A stretch of 64,000 nucleotides of DNA from Brevundimonas sp. MF30-B (GTDB lineage Bacteria; Pseudomonadota; Alphaproteobacteria; Caulobacterales; Caulobacteraceae). The stretch spans positions 1-64,000 of the forward strand of contig NZ_CP038440.1 in NCBI RefSeq assembly GCF_004683885.1, given 5' to 3'. Positions 43,527 through 52,121 of the stretch are shown piece by piece. Below the pieces are notes generated by a model. It was not told where the DNA came from. It searched no databases and was given only the letters and a program-made list of their open reading frames with translations. A program made the position numbers and the translations under genes. Positions within the stretch are counted from its first letter, which is position 1. Each line of letters starts with the position of its first letter.

Positions 43527-44165
43527 TCAGGACCGTTTGACGGCCCGCAGGAAGGCCGCAATCCGGGCCGTGTCCTTAACACCCGGCGCGCTTTCCACAC
43601 CAGAGGAGACATCGACCGCCTGAGCACCCGTCAGACCCACCGCCTCTGCGACATTATCGGGGTCCAGGCCTCCGGCCAGGAACCATGGTTGGGCGAAGCG
43701 CCGCCCGCGCATCAGGGTCCAGTCGAACTTCGCCCCCACGCCGCCGGGCAGGACGGATCCACGGGGCGGCTTGGCGTCGAACATCAGCCAGTCAGCCGCG
43801 CCGGCCCATTGCCCCGCCGCATCCAGATCAGAGCCGTCGCGCACCGCCAGCGCCCTGATCACGCCCGCGCCCGTCAGCCGTCGCGCCTCATGCGCCCGGC
43901 GCGGCGTCTCGGCTCCGTGCAGCTGGATCAGGTCGGGCTTGAGGATCAGCGCCACTTCGGTCAGCAGGGCGTCGCTCGGATCGACCAGCACTGCGACCAC
44001 CCTGGCTCGCCCTCGCGCCCGCTCGAACAGGGTCGCGGCGTGGATTGGATCCAGGTGCCGCGGGCTCTTGGGAAACACCACCGCCCCCACGAAGTCCGCC
44101 CCGCCCGCCAGGGCCGCGTCCAGCGTCTCGGGCGTCGTCAATCCGCAGATCTTGGCCAAGGTCAT
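43527..44165 (-). CDS. trpF: Phosphoribosylanthranilate isomerase
   Basis: Isomerises phosphoribosylanthranilate in tryptophan synthesis. It has 212 aa. The N-terminal [16 protein letters not shown] with the catalytic Cys, [24 protein letters not shown] and [15 protein letters not shown] are typical. Its ATG overlaps the stop of the upstream PIN-toxin gene by four bases, so its translation may depend on that of the toxin gene. No separate promoter can be seen inside the toxin gene by eye. Confidence 0.95.
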   Translation of the reverse strand: MTLAKICGLTTPETLDAALAGGADFVGAVVFPKSPRHLDPIHAATLFERARGRARVVAVLVDPSDALLTEVALILKPDLIQLHGAETPRRAHEARRLTGAGVIRALAVRDGSDLDAAGQWAGAADWLMFDAKPPRGSVLPGGVGAKFDWTLMRGRRFAQPWFLAGGLDPDNVAEAVGLTGAQAVDVSSGVESAPGVKDTARIAAFLRAVKRS

Positions 44166-44575
44166 GGGACGATGACCTCAACGCCCAGGTCCGCCGCCAC
44201 CGCCGCCATGCCTGCATCCAGCGTGGCCAGGGCGCCGCCATGCCTGATCACGATGGCGATGTGCAGGGCGTCGGCCGCTCTTAGGCGCACATCGCCACGC
44301 ACCAGCGTCCTCGCTTCGATCAAGTCGGAATCCTGAACCGACAACACCGTCCTCGACGGCAACCAGCCATCCACCTGTATCTCAAGAGCTCGGCGGGTCC
44401 GGTCTTCCAGCTTGCGCATGCGAGACTGGACCGCGAGGGCGGACGAAAATTCGGTCAGCGCCCAGCGGCTCAGGACGATCTCCGGCTGACCCTGCAGCCA
44501 TCGCGTGACGCGTGCTGTGTGGACATCGTTGCTGAACATGGACACCAGCACGCTGGTGTCGAGATAGGCGGTCAA
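44162..44575 (-). CDS. vapC: VapC-type PIN-domain toxin
   Basis: A 137-aa PIN-domain RNase. Acidic residues are in place: YLDTSVLVSMF at the N-terminus, TEFSSAL in the middle and RAADALHIAIVI followed by LATLDAGMA late. The start is TTG 44575, overlapping the antitoxin stop by four bases; the frame opens further upstream but not with PIN sequence. Its stop overlaps the trpF ATG. VapC toxins cleave tRNA or rRNA; the target is unknown here. Confidence 0.88.
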   Translation of the reverse strand: MTAYLDTSVLVSMFSNDVHTARVTRWLQGQPEIVLSRWALTEFSSALAVQSRMRKLEDRTRRALEIQVDGWLPSRTVLSVQDSDLIEARTLVRGDVRLRAADALHIAIVIRHGGALATLDAGMAAVAADLGVEVIVP

Positions 44576-44817
44576 ATCTCTCCGTCCCGCATCTTGCGGA
44601 CCAGGGTGACGGAGTCGATCGGTTCGCTTGGCGACACTCTGACCTTTTCGAGCCATTCCAGATCGACCGCGCCGTTCGTGCGGGCCGGCGGCTCGGCCGG
44701 CTCCAGGCGCGCGATGGGCTTGCCGCGCCGGGTGATGGTCACGGCTTCGCCAGCCAGCATGCGGTCAAGCAGCCGGGGCAGATTGTTCTTGGCTTCGGCG
44801 ACGGAATAGCTGGACAT
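44572..44817 (-). CDS. vapB: VapB/Phd-type antitoxin
   Basis: An 81-aa antitoxin. MSSYSVAEAKNNLPRLLDRM is the Phd/YefM-type N-terminal DNA-binding domain and is followed by GEAVTITRRGKPIARLEP. The acidic C-terminus should bind the toxin. ATG 44817 fits the family start; an upstream in-frame ATG exists at 44853. It is coupled to vapC by a four-base overlap and heads the vapBC-trpF-trpB-trpA-accD-folC run. Confidence 0.88.
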   Translation of the reverse strand: MSSYSVAEAKNNLPRLLDRMLAGEAVTITRRGKPIARLEPAEPPARTNGAVDLEWLEKVRVSPSEPIDSVTLVRKMRDGEI

Positions 44818-44853
44818 GGCCATCAAGATAGCCATCTGCGGCCCGCTCCGCAA

Positions 44854-46068
44854 TCAAGGCCGATACAGGTCTGCGTCCGGGTCCGCGCGACCACGAATGC
44901 CCGCGGCCACGATCTGGCTTGCGATGACCGAATAGGTGATGCCGTTGCCGCCGAAGCCCATGACCGCCCAGGCGTTGGCCATGGCCGGCACGGGCGCGAT
45001 CGACGGCAGGCCCGTCGCGCTCTCCCCGAAGGCCCCGGCCCAGGTGTAGTCCACCTCGAACTCCACCTCCGGCAGCAGGTCGCGCAGCTTCTTGGCGATG
45101 GTCTCGCACTTGCGCTTCAACTTGACGGGATCCTGATGCGCGGCCGGATCGGCCTCGTCCTCGCCGCCGACGATCAGCCGGCCGTCGCCGCCCATGCGGA
45201 AATACAGGTACGGATCGGACGCTTCCCACACCAGGGTCTCGCGCAGCCAGGCCGGACAGCGCAGGCGCGGCTTGGACGCCAGGGCCCAGGTCGAGATCAC
45301 CTCGGCGCCGGGCGTCGGCACGCCCTTGGGAAACTCGTAGCCGCAGCAGAAGACCACCTGGCGCGCCCGCACCGCATGGCCGGCGTCGGTCAGCAGGGTC
45401 ACGCCGTCGGGATCGCTGGCGGCCTGTTCGACCTCGACCGGAGAATAGACCATCGCCCCATTCGCCTGCGCCCGCCGCAACAGACCGGCGGCCAGACGCG
45501 CCGGGTCGCCGCTGGCCGACCCCTGGCTCAGGATGGCGCCGGTCCGTTCGATGCCGAACCGTTCGCGCACCTCGGCCTTGCCCAGGAAGACGCTCTCCAG
45601 GCCCATGGCCGCTCGCGCTTCGGCCTCGGCCTCCAGCGCGCGGAACCCGTATTCGTCGCCCGCCAGATACAGGGTCGCCTTGTCGTTCAGCCCGCAGACG
45701 ATCCGCTCGTCCGCCACGATCGTCTTCAGCGCATCCACGGCCGAGCTCGAGCGCCGATAGGCCCGCCGGGCCTTCTCGGCCCCGATCCGCTCGGTCAGCG
45801 CCGTCAGCGGCAGGTCGATCTCCCATTGCAGCAGGGCTGTCGAGGCGATGGTCGAGCCCATCAGGGGCGGCCGCCGGTCAAGCACGGCGACCGAATGGTC
45901 GCGGCTCAGCTCATGGGCCATGAAGGCGCCGCTGATGCCCGCGCCGACGATGGCGACGTCGACGCTGACCGCCCGCTCCAGCGCCTTGACCGGCACGCCC
46001 AGCCCATGGCTGTCCGCCCACAGCGAACGGCCGGTGCGCAGATCGCGTTTCAGGGTGGCGCCGGTCAT
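44854..46068 (-). CDS. FAD-dependent amine/amino acid oxidase-like protein (DAO family)
   Basis: A 404-aa flavoprotein of the D-amino acid oxidase/DadA-like family. The FAD-binding VDVAIVGAGISGAFMAHELS lies near residues 36-55, followed by VAVLDRRPPLMGSTIASTAL; the C-terminal FGGNGITYSVIASQIVA closes the FAD site. The middle substrate domain contains YLYFRMGGDGRLIVGGEDE. The substrate is not identifiable; members oxidise amines, amino acids or glycerol phosphate. It lies 36 bp upstream of vapB on the same strand. Confidence 0.85.
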   Translation of the reverse strand: MTGATLKRDLRTGRSLWADSHGLGVPVKALERAVSVDVAIVGAGISGAFMAHELSRDHSVAVLDRRPPLMGSTIASTALLQWEIDLPLTALTERIGAEKARRAYRRSSSAVDALKTIVADERIVCGLNDKATLYLAGDEYGFRALEAEAEARAAMGLESVFLGKAEVRERFGIERTGAILSQGSASGDPARLAAGLLRRAQANGAMVYSPVEVEQAASDPDGVTLLTDAGHAVRARQVVFCCGYEFPKGVPTPGAEVISTWALASKPRLRCPAWLRETLVWEASDPYLYFRMGGDGRLIVGGEDEADPAAHQDPVKLKRKCETIAKKLRDLLPEVEFEVDYTWAGAFGESATGLPSIAPVPAMANAWAVMGFGGNGITYSVIASQIVAAGIRGRADPDADLYRP

Positions 46069-46122
46069 GCTGTCTCCGATCGAGCGGAGCGAAAGGGCGC
46101 CAGACCGGCCGAAGTTCCCGCG

Positions 46123-46863
46123 TTACTCGAAGATGGCCGCGATCTCGTCGGCCGTCATCAGGCGCCACTGACCGGGCGCCAGGTCGTCGGGCAGGCCCAG
46201 GCCGCCCAGCCGCTCGCGATGCAGGGTCTCCACATGGTTGCCGACCGCGGCGAACATGCGCCGCACCTGGTGATAGCGCCCCTCGGTCACGGTCAGCAGG
46301 GCCTCGGTCGGCGAGACGACCTCAAGCACCGCCGGCGACAGCGGCTTGTCCTCGCCCTCCAGCATCAGTTCGCCGGACGCGAACAGCGCGCCTTCGGTGC
46401 CGCTCAGCGGCCGCGCCAGCGTCGCGCGATAGACCTTGGCGACGTGGCGTCTGGGGCTGATTACCCGGTGCAGCAGGTCGCCGTCGTCGGTCAGCAGCAG
46501 CAGGCCCGTGGTCTGCTTGTCCAGCCGCCCGATGGTCGAGATCGCCGGATCGCGTGCGCGCCAGCGGTCGGGCAGGACGTCATAGACCAGCGCCCCGTCC
46601 TCCTTCCTCGAACAGGTCATGCCCAGCGGCTTGTTCAGCAGGATGACCAGGCCCGCGACCGGGTCCAGCGGCTCGCCGTCCACCAGCATCCGCGTCGGCA
46701 GGTCGGGCGTCACCGGAATGCGCTGCGACACGTCCGTCAGATCGCGCCCGTCCAGCTCCACGCCCCCGGCGCGCGCCAGCCGCCCCACCTCGGCCCGCGA
46801 GCCATAGCCCATGGACGACAGCAGCTTGTCGACGCGGGCGGTGGGCGTTTTGGATGAACTCAC
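46123..46863 (-). CDS. RsuA-family rRNA pseudouridine synthase
   Basis: Isomerises uridine to pseudouridine in ribosomal RNA. It has 246 aa. An N-terminal S4 domain (RVDKLLSSMGYGSRAEVGRL) is followed by the catalytic STIGRLDKQTTGLLLLTDDG with the active Asp, and EGRYHQVRRMFAAVGNHVETL. RsuA (16S) is the best guess among RsuA, RluB, RluE and RluF. The start is GTG 46863, overlapping the stop of the methyltransferase gene by four bases; upstream open frame is the methyltransferase region. Confidence 0.9.
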   Translation of the reverse strand: MSSSKTPTARVDKLLSSMGYGSRAEVGRLARAGGVELDGRDLTDVSQRIPVTPDLPTRMLVDGEPLDPVAGLVILLNKPLGMTCSRKEDGALVYDVLPDRWRARDPAISTIGRLDKQTTGLLLLTDDGDLLHRVISPRRHVAKVYRATLARPLSGTEGALFASGELMLEGEDKPLSPAVLEVVSPTEALLTVTEGRYHQVRRMFAAVGNHVETLHRERLGGLGLPDDLAPGQWRLMTADEIAAIFE

Positions 46864-47759
46864 TTCCCCGCCTCGAACAACTTGTAGCCATCGGCTTCGA
46901 CCACGACCCGGGCCCGCTTGAAGGCGGCGTTCAATTCGGCCTCGTAGGGCAGGTGCCGGTTGGCCACCAGCCACAGCGCCCCGCCCTTGCCCAGCAGGCC
47001 GGCGGCCTTGCGGATAAAGGCCTGGCCCAGTCGCCGGTCCTCGGCCCCGCCGTCGTGGAAGGGGGGATTGGTGACGACGAAGTCCAGGTCGCCGCTCTCC
47101 TCCATCATCCGCACATCGGCCCAGTCGAAGGCCGCGCGCGGATCCTCGACATTGCGCCGGGCCGCCTCGACGGCGCGGCGGTCGATGTCGATCAAGCGCA
47201 GCGACGTCACGGCGGGCGACCGCAGCACGACCGTCGACAGGGCGCCGAAGCCGCAGCCCAGGTCGGCGCCCGCTCCCTTCAGCGGCGGCAGGTGCGCAGC
47301 CATGACCGTCGTGCCCCGGTCGATCCGATCCCAGGCGAAGACGCCCGGCCGCGACCAAGCGTCCAGCCCCTCGACCCGCTGCAAGGCGCCGGCGGCGATG
47401 GCCGCGTCCAGGCCCTCGATACGCTCGGGTCGGATCACCTGACAGCGGCGGTGGTGCGCCTTGGCGGTCTCGCCGATCTCCAGCCCCCAGGCCTTCAGCT
47501 CCTTGCCCAGACGCGAGCCGCCCTTGTCCTTGGGCGCCATGACGTCCAGCCGGCCGCCGGGCTTCAGCACATGCAGCGCCTGGGCCAGCACGGCGCGGCG
47601 CTCCAGGGCGCCGGGGGGCGCCAGCATCGCCACGGCGTCGGCCGAGCCTTCCGCCATGTCGTCGAACGAGGCGGAGCCGGGGATCAAGGGCGAGGTCTGC
47701 ACCGCATCGCCGGGCGGGTCGAAAACCGCCGGCGGGCGGCCGTAAATCAGGCTGGTCAT
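46860..47759 (-). CDS. RsmC-like class I methyltransferase
   Basis: A 299-aa SAM-dependent methyltransferase. GADLGCGFGALSTVVL is the SAM-binding loop, and VVTNPPFHDGG is the N-P-P-F motif of N2-guanine/N6-adenine methyltransferases; an N-terminal half resembles the non-catalytic duplicate found in RsmC/RlmG. The target is probably a guanine in rRNA. Its coupling to a pseudouridine synthase gene supports a role in rRNA modification. A terminator hairpin lies just upstream, separating it from pstS. Confidence 0.85.
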   Translation of the reverse strand: MTSLIYGRPPAVFDPPGDAVQTSPLIPGSASFDDMAEGSADAVAMLAPPGALERRAVLAQALHVLKPGGRLDVMAPKDKGGSRLGKELKAWGLEIGETAKAHHRRCQVIRPERIEGLDAAIAAGALQRVEGLDAWSRPGVFAWDRIDRGTTVMAAHLPPLKGAGADLGCGFGALSTVVLRSPAVTSLRLIDIDRRAVEAARRNVEDPRAAFDWADVRMMEESGDLDFVVTNPPFHDGGAEDRRLGQAFIRKAAGLLGKGGALWLVANRHLPYEAELNAAFKRARVVVEADGYKLFEAGK

Positions 47760-47779
47760 CGCCGGCTCTGTAAACGCAA

Positions 47780-47810
47780 ACCGCCCCGGACGCGATGCAT
47801 CCGGGGCGGT
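47780..47810 (-). terminator. Hairpin terminator after pstS
   Basis: ACCGCCCCGGA (47780-47790) and TCCGGGGCGGT (47800-47810) form a perfect 11-bp stem with a 9-nt loop. On the minus strand it is followed by TTTGCGTTT. It lies 20 bases after the pstS stop. Confidence 0.8.
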
Positions 47811-47829
47811 CTGTTGTCGGGCGTCGCGA

Positions 47830-48903
47830 TCAGGAGGCGGGGCGCGTCATCGACGTGCCGGCCGCCGCCTTGGCCTTCTCGGCCTCGTGCTCGGCCGCCT
47901 GCAGCGGGATCAGGCCGCGATCCTGCAGATAGCCGCCGCGCGCCGAGGCGCTGTCGGACATGAACTCGGCCACGAACTGCTCCAGGCCCGGCGTCACGCC
48001 AATGTGGGCCTTCTTGACGTAGATGTAGAGGCTGCGCGCCAGCGGATAGGAGCCGTCGGCGATGGTCTCGACCGAGGGGGCCACCCCGTCAATCGTCTCG
48101 GCCTTCACCTTGTCCATGTTCTGCTCGAGGAAGGAGAAGCCGAACACGCCCAGCGAACCCGGCGTGCGCGTCAGGGTCGAGACGATGGCGTTGTCGTTCT
48201 CGCCCGCGTCGATCCAGGCGTTGTCCTCGCGCAGGGTGTGGGTGATCGTCTCGAAGCGGGTCTTGTCGGATTCGATCGCAGCAACTTGCGGCACCAGGGC
48301 GCCGCCGGGCGCCATGCCCAGCTCCAAAAAGGCGTCGCGCGTGCCCGAGGTCGGCGGCGGGCCATAGACCTGGATGCGCTGGCCGGGCAGGCCGGGGTTG
48401 ACCTGGTTCCAGTTCATCGCCGGGTTGGCGACGAAGCCGCCGGCGCCCGGAACCTCCTTGGCCAGGGCCAGATACAGGTCCTGAAGACGCAGGTCGAAGC
48501 TGGCGCCGCCGCGGTCGGTCGCCACGACGATGCCGTCATAGCCGATCTTCAGCTCGATGATGTCGGTGACGCCGTTCTGCTGGCACAGGTCGAACTCCGA
48601 CGCCTTCATGGGGCGCGAGGCGTTGGCGATGTCCGGCGTGCGCGGCCCCACGCCCTGGCAGAAGGCCTGGATGCCGCCGCCGGTGCCCAGGGCCTCGACG
48701 CGCGGCGCGGCCGAGCCCGAGTTCAGACGGTTGAAGTTCTCAGCCACGCGCGTGGCGAACGGGAAGACGGTCGAGGAGCCGGCCGCCCAGATGCCGGCGC
48801 GGGTCTGACCGCCGCCCGAGCCGCCGCCCGCGCCATCGCCGCACGCGGCCAGGCTGACGAGGGCGAGGGTGGAAACGGCGACGGCGGCGAAACGGCGGAC
48901 CAT
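47830..48903 (-). CDS. Phosphate-binding PstS-family lipoprotein
   Basis: A 357-aa periplasmic phosphate-binding protein. The N-terminus MVRRFAAVAVSTLALVSLAAC is a lipoprotein signal with the cysteine at residue 21. The phosphate-site segments GSSTVFPFATRVAENF, TGGGIQAFCQG, DIANASRPMKASE and PPTSGTRDAFLELG are present. No pstC, pstA or pstB follow. A terminator lies directly downstream and a PhoB-like box lies upstream, so it is probably a single-gene transcript induced by phosphate starvation. Confidence 0.92.
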   Translation of the reverse strand: MVRRFAAVAVSTLALVSLAACGDGAGGGSGGGQTRAGIWAAGSSTVFPFATRVAENFNRLNSGSAAPRVEALGTGGGIQAFCQGVGPRTPDIANASRPMKASEFDLCQQNGVTDIIELKIGYDGIVVATDRGGASFDLRLQDLYLALAKEVPGAGGFVANPAMNWNQVNPGLPGQRIQVYGPPPTSGTRDAFLELGMAPGGALVPQVAAIESDKTRFETITHTLREDNAWIDAGENDNAIVSTLTRTPGSLGVFGFSFLEQNMDKVKAETIDGVAPSVETIADGSYPLARSLYIYVKKAHIGVTPGLEQFVAEFMSDSASARGGYLQDRGLIPLQAAEHEAEKAKAAAGTSMTRPAS

Positions 48904-48933
48904 GATCTGCTCCCTGAAAGGTTGGGGCGCTTA

Positions 48934-48952
48934 GACCAGAGTTTCATGACGG
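48934..48952 (-). promoter_or_regulatory. Possible PhoB box before pstS
   Basis: On the minus strand CCGTCATGAAACTCTGGTC resembles the Pho box CTGTCAT-N4-CTGTCAT: the first half matches in six of seven bases and the second in about four of seven. It ends 31 bases before the pstS ATG. Confidence 0.35.
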
Positions 48953-49032
48953 TTCGCTGACGCCGCCATGGCTCGCCGAAACCGGCTCCCCGGACCGCCG
49001 TCATGCTCGGACACAATCTATCGTTTTCATTT

Positions 49033-49146
49033 GTCGTTCCCGGGCTTGTCCCGGGAATCCATAACCTCCCCCGTCGAACACCGGACCGCAGCGCATGACA
49101 ATCCGGCGACGTGGTTATGGATCCCCGGGACGAGCCCGGGGATGAC
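49033..49146. repeat. REP-like palindrome between pstS and the redoxin gene
   Basis: The left arm (49033-49066), with TTCCCGGGCTTGTCCCGGGA and ATCCATAACC, pairs imperfectly with the right arm (49113-49146), with GGTTATGGAT and CCCCGGGACGAGCCCGGGG. Arms are 34 nt with a loop of about 46 nt, and each arm is itself palindromic. Elements of this CCCGGG..GTC type are frequent between genes in alphaproteobacteria. Confidence 0.75.
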
Positions 49147-49177
49147 GAGAGCAAAGAGGTGGAAACTACGCCCCCGA

Positions 49178-49855
49178 TCAGGTCCCGACCGTCTCGGGGT
49201 ATTTGATCGCGCAGCCGTAGGGCGTGGCGTAGGCGGTTTGGACCGGGCGTCCAGCCTTCATGTCCGCCAGCGCCGCCGAGACATAGTTGGTCGCCCCGTC
49301 CAGATCTTCGACCTTGTTGGTCGGGCGGTCGTCGATGCCGCCGACGAAGACCAGGCGGCCCTCCGGGTCGATGATGCGCATGTCGGGCGTGGTCTTGGCG
49401 TCATACAGCTTGCCCACCTCGCCCGAGGGGTCGAGCAGCAGATGGGTGAAGCCGGCCTCGAACCGGTCCTTCCAGCCGCGGGCGTCGGCGCCCTCGACAT
49501 GGCCCTGCGTCCCCGGCGAGGACGAGATGATGGTCAGCCACACCACGCCATCGGCCGTGGCCTGACGCTGCAGCGCCTGCATGGCGCCGGTGTAGTGCTT
49601 CTGCACATAGGGACAGCCGTCGTTGGTCCACTCCAGCACGACGGTCCTGCCGCGGAAGTCGGCCAGCGACCGCTGAACCCCCTCGGCGTCGACCAGGGTG
49701 AAGGCCGGGGCCATCTGCGCCTGACCCGCTTCGGCGGTCGCGGGCGTGCTTTCGGCGGTCTGGGTGGGGGCGGCTTCCTGCTGCTGGCACGCCGCCAGGG
49801 TCAGGGCGGCGGCGCTGGACAGGGCGAGGGCGCGAAGCGTGGCGCGGATGGTCAT
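49178..49855 (-). CDS. Redoxin (AhpC/TSA-type) lipoprotein
   Basis: A 225-aa thioredoxin-fold protein exported as a lipoprotein: the signal ATLRALALSSAAALTLAAC ends at the lipobox cysteine. The redoxin domain carries VLEWTNDGCPYVQKHY with a single catalytic Cys, IISSSPGTQGHVE, and TPDMRIIDPEGRLVFVGGID. It lies 30 bases downstream of the dsbD-like gene on the same strand and probably draws electrons from it in the periplasm. Confidence 0.87.
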   Translation of the reverse strand: MTIRATLRALALSSAAALTLAACQQQEAAPTQTAESTPATAEAGQAQMAPAFTLVDAEGVQRSLADFRGRTVVLEWTNDGCPYVQKHYTGAMQALQRQATADGVVWLTIISSSPGTQGHVEGADARGWKDRFEAGFTHLLLDPSGEVGKLYDAKTTPDMRIIDPEGRLVFVGGIDDRPTNKVEDLDGATNYVSAALADMKAGRPVQTAYATPYGCAIKYPETVGT

Positions 49856-49885
49856 GGGTCGTTCCTCTCTTTTTTCCGGTTGTCG

Positions 49886-52036
49886 TCAGTCGTTGGTGAT
49901 CGCCTGGACCAGCAGGCCGTCGGTCAACAGTTGGGGCAGGATTTCCGGTTCGGCCCGGCCGGGGCGGTACATCAGATACAGCGGCACGCCCGAGCGTCCG
50001 TGACGTTCCAGCTCGCGGGTGATGGCGTCGTCGCGCCGCGTCCAGTCGCCGACCAGATAGGCTGCATTGGCTTCTGTCATGGCGCGGTCGACGCGGCCCG
50101 ACGACAAGGCCGCGCCCTCGTTGATCTTGCAGGTGACGCACCAGTCTGCGGTGAAGTTGACCAGGACGGGCCGCCCCTCGGCCAGGGCCGCCTGCACCGC
50201 CTCGGCCGACCAGGGCTGCGACGCCAGGGGACCGGTGGACGAAGCTTCGCCCGACGCCTCGGGCAGGGGCAGGCGCGCGGCGGTGACCGTCGCGCCCACG
50301 GCCGCCAGCAAAGCCAGACCCGCGACGACGCTCGAAATCCGGCCGCGTCCGCCCTCGGCCTTCGAGCTCTGGCTCAGACCCCAAAGCCACAGGCCCAGGG
50401 CGACCAGCAGCCCCGCCGTGAACAGGCCGGCCAGGGCGATCGGCCCAGCCTGGCGCGAGAAGACCCAGACCAGCCACAGGGCCGCGCCATACATCGGAAA
50501 GGCCAGGAGCCCCTTCAGCCGGTCCATCCACGGCCCAGGCCGAGGGAAGCGCCGCAGCAGGGCAGGCGACAGGCTGACCAGCACATAGGGCAGGGCCAGA
50601 CCCAGCCCCAGCATCAGGAACACCGCCAGCGCCGCCGGCCACGGCATGACCAGGGCGGCCCCCAGTGCGGCGGCCATGAAGGGCGCGGTGCAGGGCGCCG
50701 CCACCACCACCGCCAGCACCCCGGTGAAGAAGGCCCCGGCCCCGCCGGGCAGGCGCGCCAGCGGCCCTTGTCCGGCCGACTGCAGCCCCGCGCCCATGGC
50801 GAAGACACCCGACAGGTTCAGGCCGACGCCCAGCATCAGCAGGGCCAGCACAGCCACCACCGCCGGCGACTGCAGCTGGAAGCCCCAGCCCACCGCCTCG
50901 CCCGCCGCACGCAGGGCGATCAGCGCGCCCGCCAGGACGGCGAACGTCGCCAGCACGCCCAGCAGGAACATCAGCCCGTCGCGCCGCGCCTCGCCCGGCT
51001 CATGCGCCGATTTCGCCAGCGACGCCGCCTTCATCGCCAGGATGGGGAAGACGCACGGCATCAGGTTCAGGATCAAGCCGCCCAGCAGGGCCAGCAGCCC
51101 CGCCTGGATCAGGCCCGACGCGGTCAGGTTCGATGTCGTGGAAGCGACGCCGTCGTCGGCCGCCAGCGTCGCTCCGCCGGTGGTTCCGGCCAGCGGCTCG
51201 CCCGGCTCGGCCCGGATCTCCCAAGCCCCGCGATCCGTGGCCAGCACGCCCTCGACCGGCCCGCTCAACCCCGCCGCGCGGGTCCGCCCGCCGGGCTGCA
51301 GCGTCAGGCTCAGCCCCTGCGGCCCCGTCACGCCCGGCTGATCAGCCGGATGGTCGATGACCCCGCCCTCGAACGGAAAGAAGACGGCGCGGCCGACCGG
51401 CCCGTCCGCCAGCGGCCCGCCCATGGCGCTCAGCGTCAGGACGCCGTCGCGGGCGGTGATCCGCGCCTCGATCCCGGCGGGACGCGGCGCCTGGGTCAGG
51501 ACACGTTCGATGATCGCGCCATGCCGCGCCGTCAGCGGCGCCTCGCCCTCGCGAACCGGCAGGTCCAGCGCCAGGGTCATCTCGTCGGGCACGCACATCT
51601 GGTCGCTGCAGACCATGAACAGCACGTCGGCGCGGATCGGCAGCACCGTGCCGGCCGCGACCGAGGCGGGAACCTCGATCGGCACGGGCAGATAGACTTC
51701 GTCGGAATAGCCGAAGTTCATCAGCGTCATCAGCCGCTGCCGCTCGGGCAGAGGCCAGACGATGGCGCCGGCCTGAAGCCCGGCCGGCAGGCTCCAGTCT
51801 ATGGTGGTCGGTCCGCCGGAATCGCCGGGATTACGCCAGTAGGTGTGCCAGCCGGGCTCGATCTTCTGGCGCACGGCCACGATCACGGTCGAGCCGGGCG
51901 TGGCCCATTGCGTCATCGGGACCAACTCGGCCGAGATCCGTTCAGTGCGTTGCTCGCCGCCCGGCCGCGCCGTCTGGGCCGCGGCGGGCGCGGCCAGCAG
52001 GGTCAGCCAGAGCAGGGCGAGGGTCAGCAGGCGCAC
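49886..52036 (-). CDS. Thiol:disulfide interchange protein DsbD/ScsB-like
   Basis: A 716-aa membrane protein that passes electrons from cytoplasmic thioredoxin to periplasmic partners. The signal peptide (MRLLTLALLWLTLLAAP) is followed by a periplasmic DsbD-N-like domain with a Cys pair (FMVCSDQMCVPDE), a CcdA-like membrane core with Cys in NLMPCVFPILAM and VAAPCTAPFMAAAL, and a C-terminal thioredoxin domain with FTADWCVTCK. All three Cys pairs are present, so the relay looks intact. The large N-terminal domain is more like ScsB/DsbD of alphaproteobacteria than E. coli DsbD. Confidence 0.92.
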   Translation of the reverse strand: MRLLTLALLWLTLLAAPAAAQTARPGGEQRTERISAELVPMTQWATPGSTVIVAVRQKIEPGWHTYWRNPGDSGGPTTIDWSLPAGLQAGAIVWPLPERQRLMTLMNFGYSDEVYLPVPIEVPASVAAGTVLPIRADVLFMVCSDQMCVPDEMTLALDLPVREGEAPLTARHGAIIERVLTQAPRPAGIEARITARDGVLTLSAMGGPLADGPVGRAVFFPFEGGVIDHPADQPGVTGPQGLSLTLQPGGRTRAAGLSGPVEGVLATDRGAWEIRAEPGEPLAGTTGGATLAADDGVASTTSNLTASGLIQAGLLALLGGLILNLMPCVFPILAMKAASLAKSAHEPGEARRDGLMFLLGVLATFAVLAGALIALRAAGEAVGWGFQLQSPAVVAVLALLMLGVGLNLSGVFAMGAGLQSAGQGPLARLPGGAGAFFTGVLAVVVAAPCTAPFMAAALGAALVMPWPAALAVFLMLGLGLALPYVLVSLSPALLRRFPRPGPWMDRLKGLLAFPMYGAALWLVWVFSRQAGPIALAGLFTAGLLVALGLWLWGLSQSSKAEGGRGRISSVVAGLALLAAVGATVTAARLPLPEASGEASSTGPLASQPWSAEAVQAALAEGRPVLVNFTADWCVTCKINEGAALSSGRVDRAMTEANAAYLVGDWTRRDDAITRELERHGRSGVPLYLMYRPGRAEPEILPQLLTDGLLVQAITND

Positions 52037-52121
52037 GCGCGGCCTTTCACAGGGCTGGATCGGTCGCCGATCCTAGACGCCCCGGTCCGTCAGGGCCAAT
52101 CGCCCGCGTCGCCGCAGGGTC

